A DNA stretch of 64,000 nucleotides from Stenotrophomonas sp. NA06056. GTDB lineage: Bacteria; Pseudomonadota; Gammaproteobacteria; Xanthomonadales; Xanthomonadaceae. The stretch lies in NCBI RefSeq assembly GCF_013364355.1, contig NZ_CP054931.1, forward strand, positions 496,001 through 560,000, given 5' to 3'. Shown here piece after piece: positions 62,149 to 64,000 of the stretch; the stretch's first letter is position 1, and each line of letters begins with the position of its first letter. Position numbers and translations under genes: made by a program. The notes below the pieces were generated by a model that searched no databases, was not told the origin of the DNA, and saw only the letters and a list, made by a program, of their open reading frames with translations.

Positions 62149-64000
62149 CGGAGCGTCACCTCGTCCAGCACCCACATTGTCGGGCGCGTGTCGCCGGTGA
62201 AGTTGATGCACAGGTCGCCGTTGCCAGCGGTGCCCTTCGGCAGCGCCGCGCGCAGGGTCACGAAGCCGTCGGCATCGGTCTGTGCCGGCAGCGGCACCTG
62301 CGCCAGAACCTTGCCCGTGCAATCACCGCGACGGACCAGCATTTCGCCATGTGCGCTCCGGGCCTTTTCGAAGCGGCGCTTCGGCTCGTCGTGTGCCAAC
62401 TGGAAGTAGTACGGAATGCGGCCCGCGCGCACTTCAACGCTACCGATGCCATCCAGCTGTGCCTGCGGCCAACGCCAGCACGGCTGGAAGATGTCGACGG
62501 TGAACACCGCGCGCGCACCTTCGCGTGGACCATCGTCTTCCAGGCGCAGTACCAGGCCCTTCTCGCCCACACAGCTGCGCAGTTCTTCGCTGTGCCGTGA
62601 CAGCAGCGACTGTGCGGTGTACGAGGCCGCCGTCGGCTTCGCGGCCAGCGGCTGGCCCTGATAGAACGCAGCCGCCTGCACCGTTGCCGGCAGCGTGGAC
62701 GTCAGCGGCTGCTGGTACAGCGGCGACTGCGCGGTCACCGGCTGACCGTTGTTGCTGTAGCGCACTTCATAGCCCAGCGGATTGGCAAGCGACACGGTCA
62801 CCGTGTTCGCCGCGCGGTCATCGGTATAGGCCACGCCCACTTCAAACGGCGTCTGCGCATACGCCAGGCCCCACGCTCGGTAGCGTTGCAGCTGCGAGGG
62901 CAGACGGGCCAGGAAGTCGCGGAAATCACGATGTTCCGGCGTGCTCCAGCCGGTCTCGGCCACGGCGGCCAAGCGCGGGAACAGGTTGTGCTGCAGACGT
63001 GCATACGTGCGCGTGTGCTCGGTGAACATGTTCGCCTGCAGGCCGAGGATGTGACCGCGCTTGTCCGCCGCCAGCTCGGCCGGCACCGGTTCGTAGTTGT
63101 AGAGCTTGGCCAGGTTCACCTGGGTCGGCCGGCCCGGCGGTTCATTGGGCGAGGCGGTCTGCAGGTAGTCCAGATACAGGTGGCTGACCGGCGACATCAC
63201 CACATCGTGGCCCGCGCTGGCAGCGGCCAGCCCGCCTTCGGTACCGCGCCAGGACATCACCGTGGCCTGCGGCGGAAGGCCGCCTTCGAGGATCTCGTCC
63301 CAGCCGATCAGGCGCCGGTCGTGTTCTTCCAGGAAGATTTCCAGGCGCTTGATGATGTGGCTCTGCATGGCCATTTCATCCTTGATGCCCAGTTCGCGCA
63401 TGCGCTGCTGCACCTGCTTCGAGGCTTCCCACTGGTCCTTCACTGCTTCGTCGCCGCCCACGTGCACGTACTTGGCCGGGAACAGGGCGATGACTTCTTC
63501 CAGCACGTTTTCCAGGAAGGTGACGGTGCCGTCCTCGACGTTGAACAGGTTCGGGAACACGCCCCATTCGCTCAACGGTTTCAGTGGCGTAGCGATCGTG
63601 CCCAGTTCCGGATACGCCGCGATGGCGGCAGTGGCGTGGCCGGGGACGTCGATTTCCGGAATGACCTGGATGTGCAGCGCGGCCGCGTAGGCGATGACTT
63701 CGCGGATCTGATCCTGCGTATAGAAGCCGCAGTACGGATGTTCCTTGCCGCTGACCGGATCGGTGCCACCGTCACCGGCTGGCAGGCGGCAGCTGCCGAC
63801 CTCGGTCAGCTTCGGGTAGCGCTTGATCTCCATGCGCCAGCCCTGGTCGTCGGTCAGGTGCCAATGGAAGGTGTTGAGCTTGTGCGCGGCCATCGCATCG
63901 AGCACGCGCTTGATCTCGTCCAGGCTCTGGAAGTGCCGCGCCGAATCGAGCATGAAGCCACGCCAGCTGAAACGCGGCGCATCCTGGATCTGCACCGCCG
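62145..64000 (-). CDS. Beta-N-acetylhexosaminidase (GH20), 5' end outside window
   Basis: Glycoside hydrolase family 20 enzyme cutting terminal N-acetylglucosamine or galactosamine; about 618 residues are visible and the N-terminal domain lies beyond base 64000. The catalytic barrel begins at SWRGFMLDSARHF. The family pair of catalytic acids is in HVGGDEAVKDQW, and Trp-rich substrate loops such as GWDEILEGGL and VMSWRGTEGG follow. A C-terminal beta domain (about the last 200 residues) includes VTVSLANPLGYEVRYSNNGQPV. The stop codon overlaps a degenerate SMAG element. Confidence 0.93.
   Translation of the reverse strand, partial: AVQIQDAPRFSWRGFMLDSARHFQSLDEIKRVLDAMAAHKLNTFHWHLTDDQGWRMEIKRYPKLTEVGSCRLPAGDGGTDPVSGKEHPYCGFYTQDQIREVIAYAAALHIQVIPEIDVPGHATAAIAAYPELGTIATPLKPLSEWGVFPNLFNVEDGTVTFLENVLEEVIALFPAKYVHVGGDEAVKDQWEASKQVQQRMRELGIKDEMAMQSHIIKRLEIFLEEHDRRLIGWDEILEGGLPPQATVMSWRGTEGGLAAASAGHDVVMSPVSHLYLDYLQTASPNEPPGRPTQVNLAKLYNYEPVPAELAADKRGHILGLQANMFTEHTRTYARLQHNLFPRLAAVAETGWSTPEHRDFRDFLARLPSQLQRYRAWGLAYAQTPFEVGVAYTDDRAANTVTVSLANPLGYEVRYSNNGQPVTAQSPLYQQPLTSTLPATVQAAAFYQGQPLAAKPTAASYTAQSLLSRHSEELRSCVGEKGLVLRLEDDGPREGARAVFTVDIFQPCWRWPQAQLDGIGSVEVRAGRIPYYFQLAHDEPKRRFEKARSAHGEMLVRRGDCTGKVLAQVPLPAQTDADGFVTLRAALPKGTAGNGDLCINFTGDTRPTMWVLDEVTLR

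Overview
This window is chromosomal DNA from a Stenotrophomonas, most likely of the S. maltophilia complex. Three things point there: the complete smeT-smeDEF multidrug efflux locus; dozens of short palindromes flagged by GTAG (SMAG elements, the REP family described from S. maltophilia); and a high-GC gammaproteobacterial gene order of Xanthomonadaceae type. Apart from repeats I see no phage, IS, integron, CRISPR, tRNA or rRNA. The content is mostly core genome.

Layout. 1-7.5 kb: end of a methionine importer permease, a lipocalin, and two secreted S9 peptidases (prolyl-oligopeptidase and oligopeptidase B types) either side of an aminotransferase. 7.6-13.2 kb: lptM-dapF-DUF484-xerC, a cysteine-rich DUF3079 protein, and hslVU behind a good heat-shock promoter. 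13.3-20 kb: smeT divergent from smeDEF. 20-30 kb: small membrane and hypothetical proteins, a fungal-type cytosine deaminase, ubiE, a lipoprotein M1 aminopeptidase, a HAD phosphatase, an LtaS-like phosphoglycerol transferase and a PfkB kinase. 30-46.7 kb: a long cell-wall block, mreBCD-mrdA-rodA, a second rodA, mltB-rlpA-dacC, then ybeD-lipB-lipA. A repeat-rich stretch and the second rodA interrupt the usual rodA-mltB junction, and an LpxR-like gene interrupts dacC-ybeD. 47-54 kb: prc, a DUF2242 lipoprotein with an unknown secreted partner, short-form gnd, an oxidoreductase and a BON protein. 54-58 kb: a three-gene phosphorelay (CHASE3-PAS kinase, Rcp1-like receiver, REC-kinase-REC hybrid). 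58-64 kb: the proteasome-like Anbu, folK, folM, a MidA-type methyltransferase, a VanZ protein and the 3' part of a GH20 hexosaminidase.

How the genes work together. The central block makes the elongation machinery (MreBCD, PBP2, RodA) with trimming enzymes (MltB, RlpA, DacC) and Prc. Protein quality control is well represented (HslVU, Anbu, Prc). SmeT controls SmeDEF from a shared intergenic operator.

The most interesting signals are not protein families. (1) Four copies of a long palindrome at 36.3, 38.5, 38.8 and 52.3 kb have a constant core but arms that differ between copies while staying complementary within each copy. (2) The last quarter of MreC is encoded by in-frame tandem repeats built from SMAG and a second hairpin repeat. 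(3) A perfect FNR box at 39,057 lies exactly 41.5 bp from the start of a structured, apparently non-coding segment. (4) SMAG GTAG tetranucleotides supply the stop codons of several genes.
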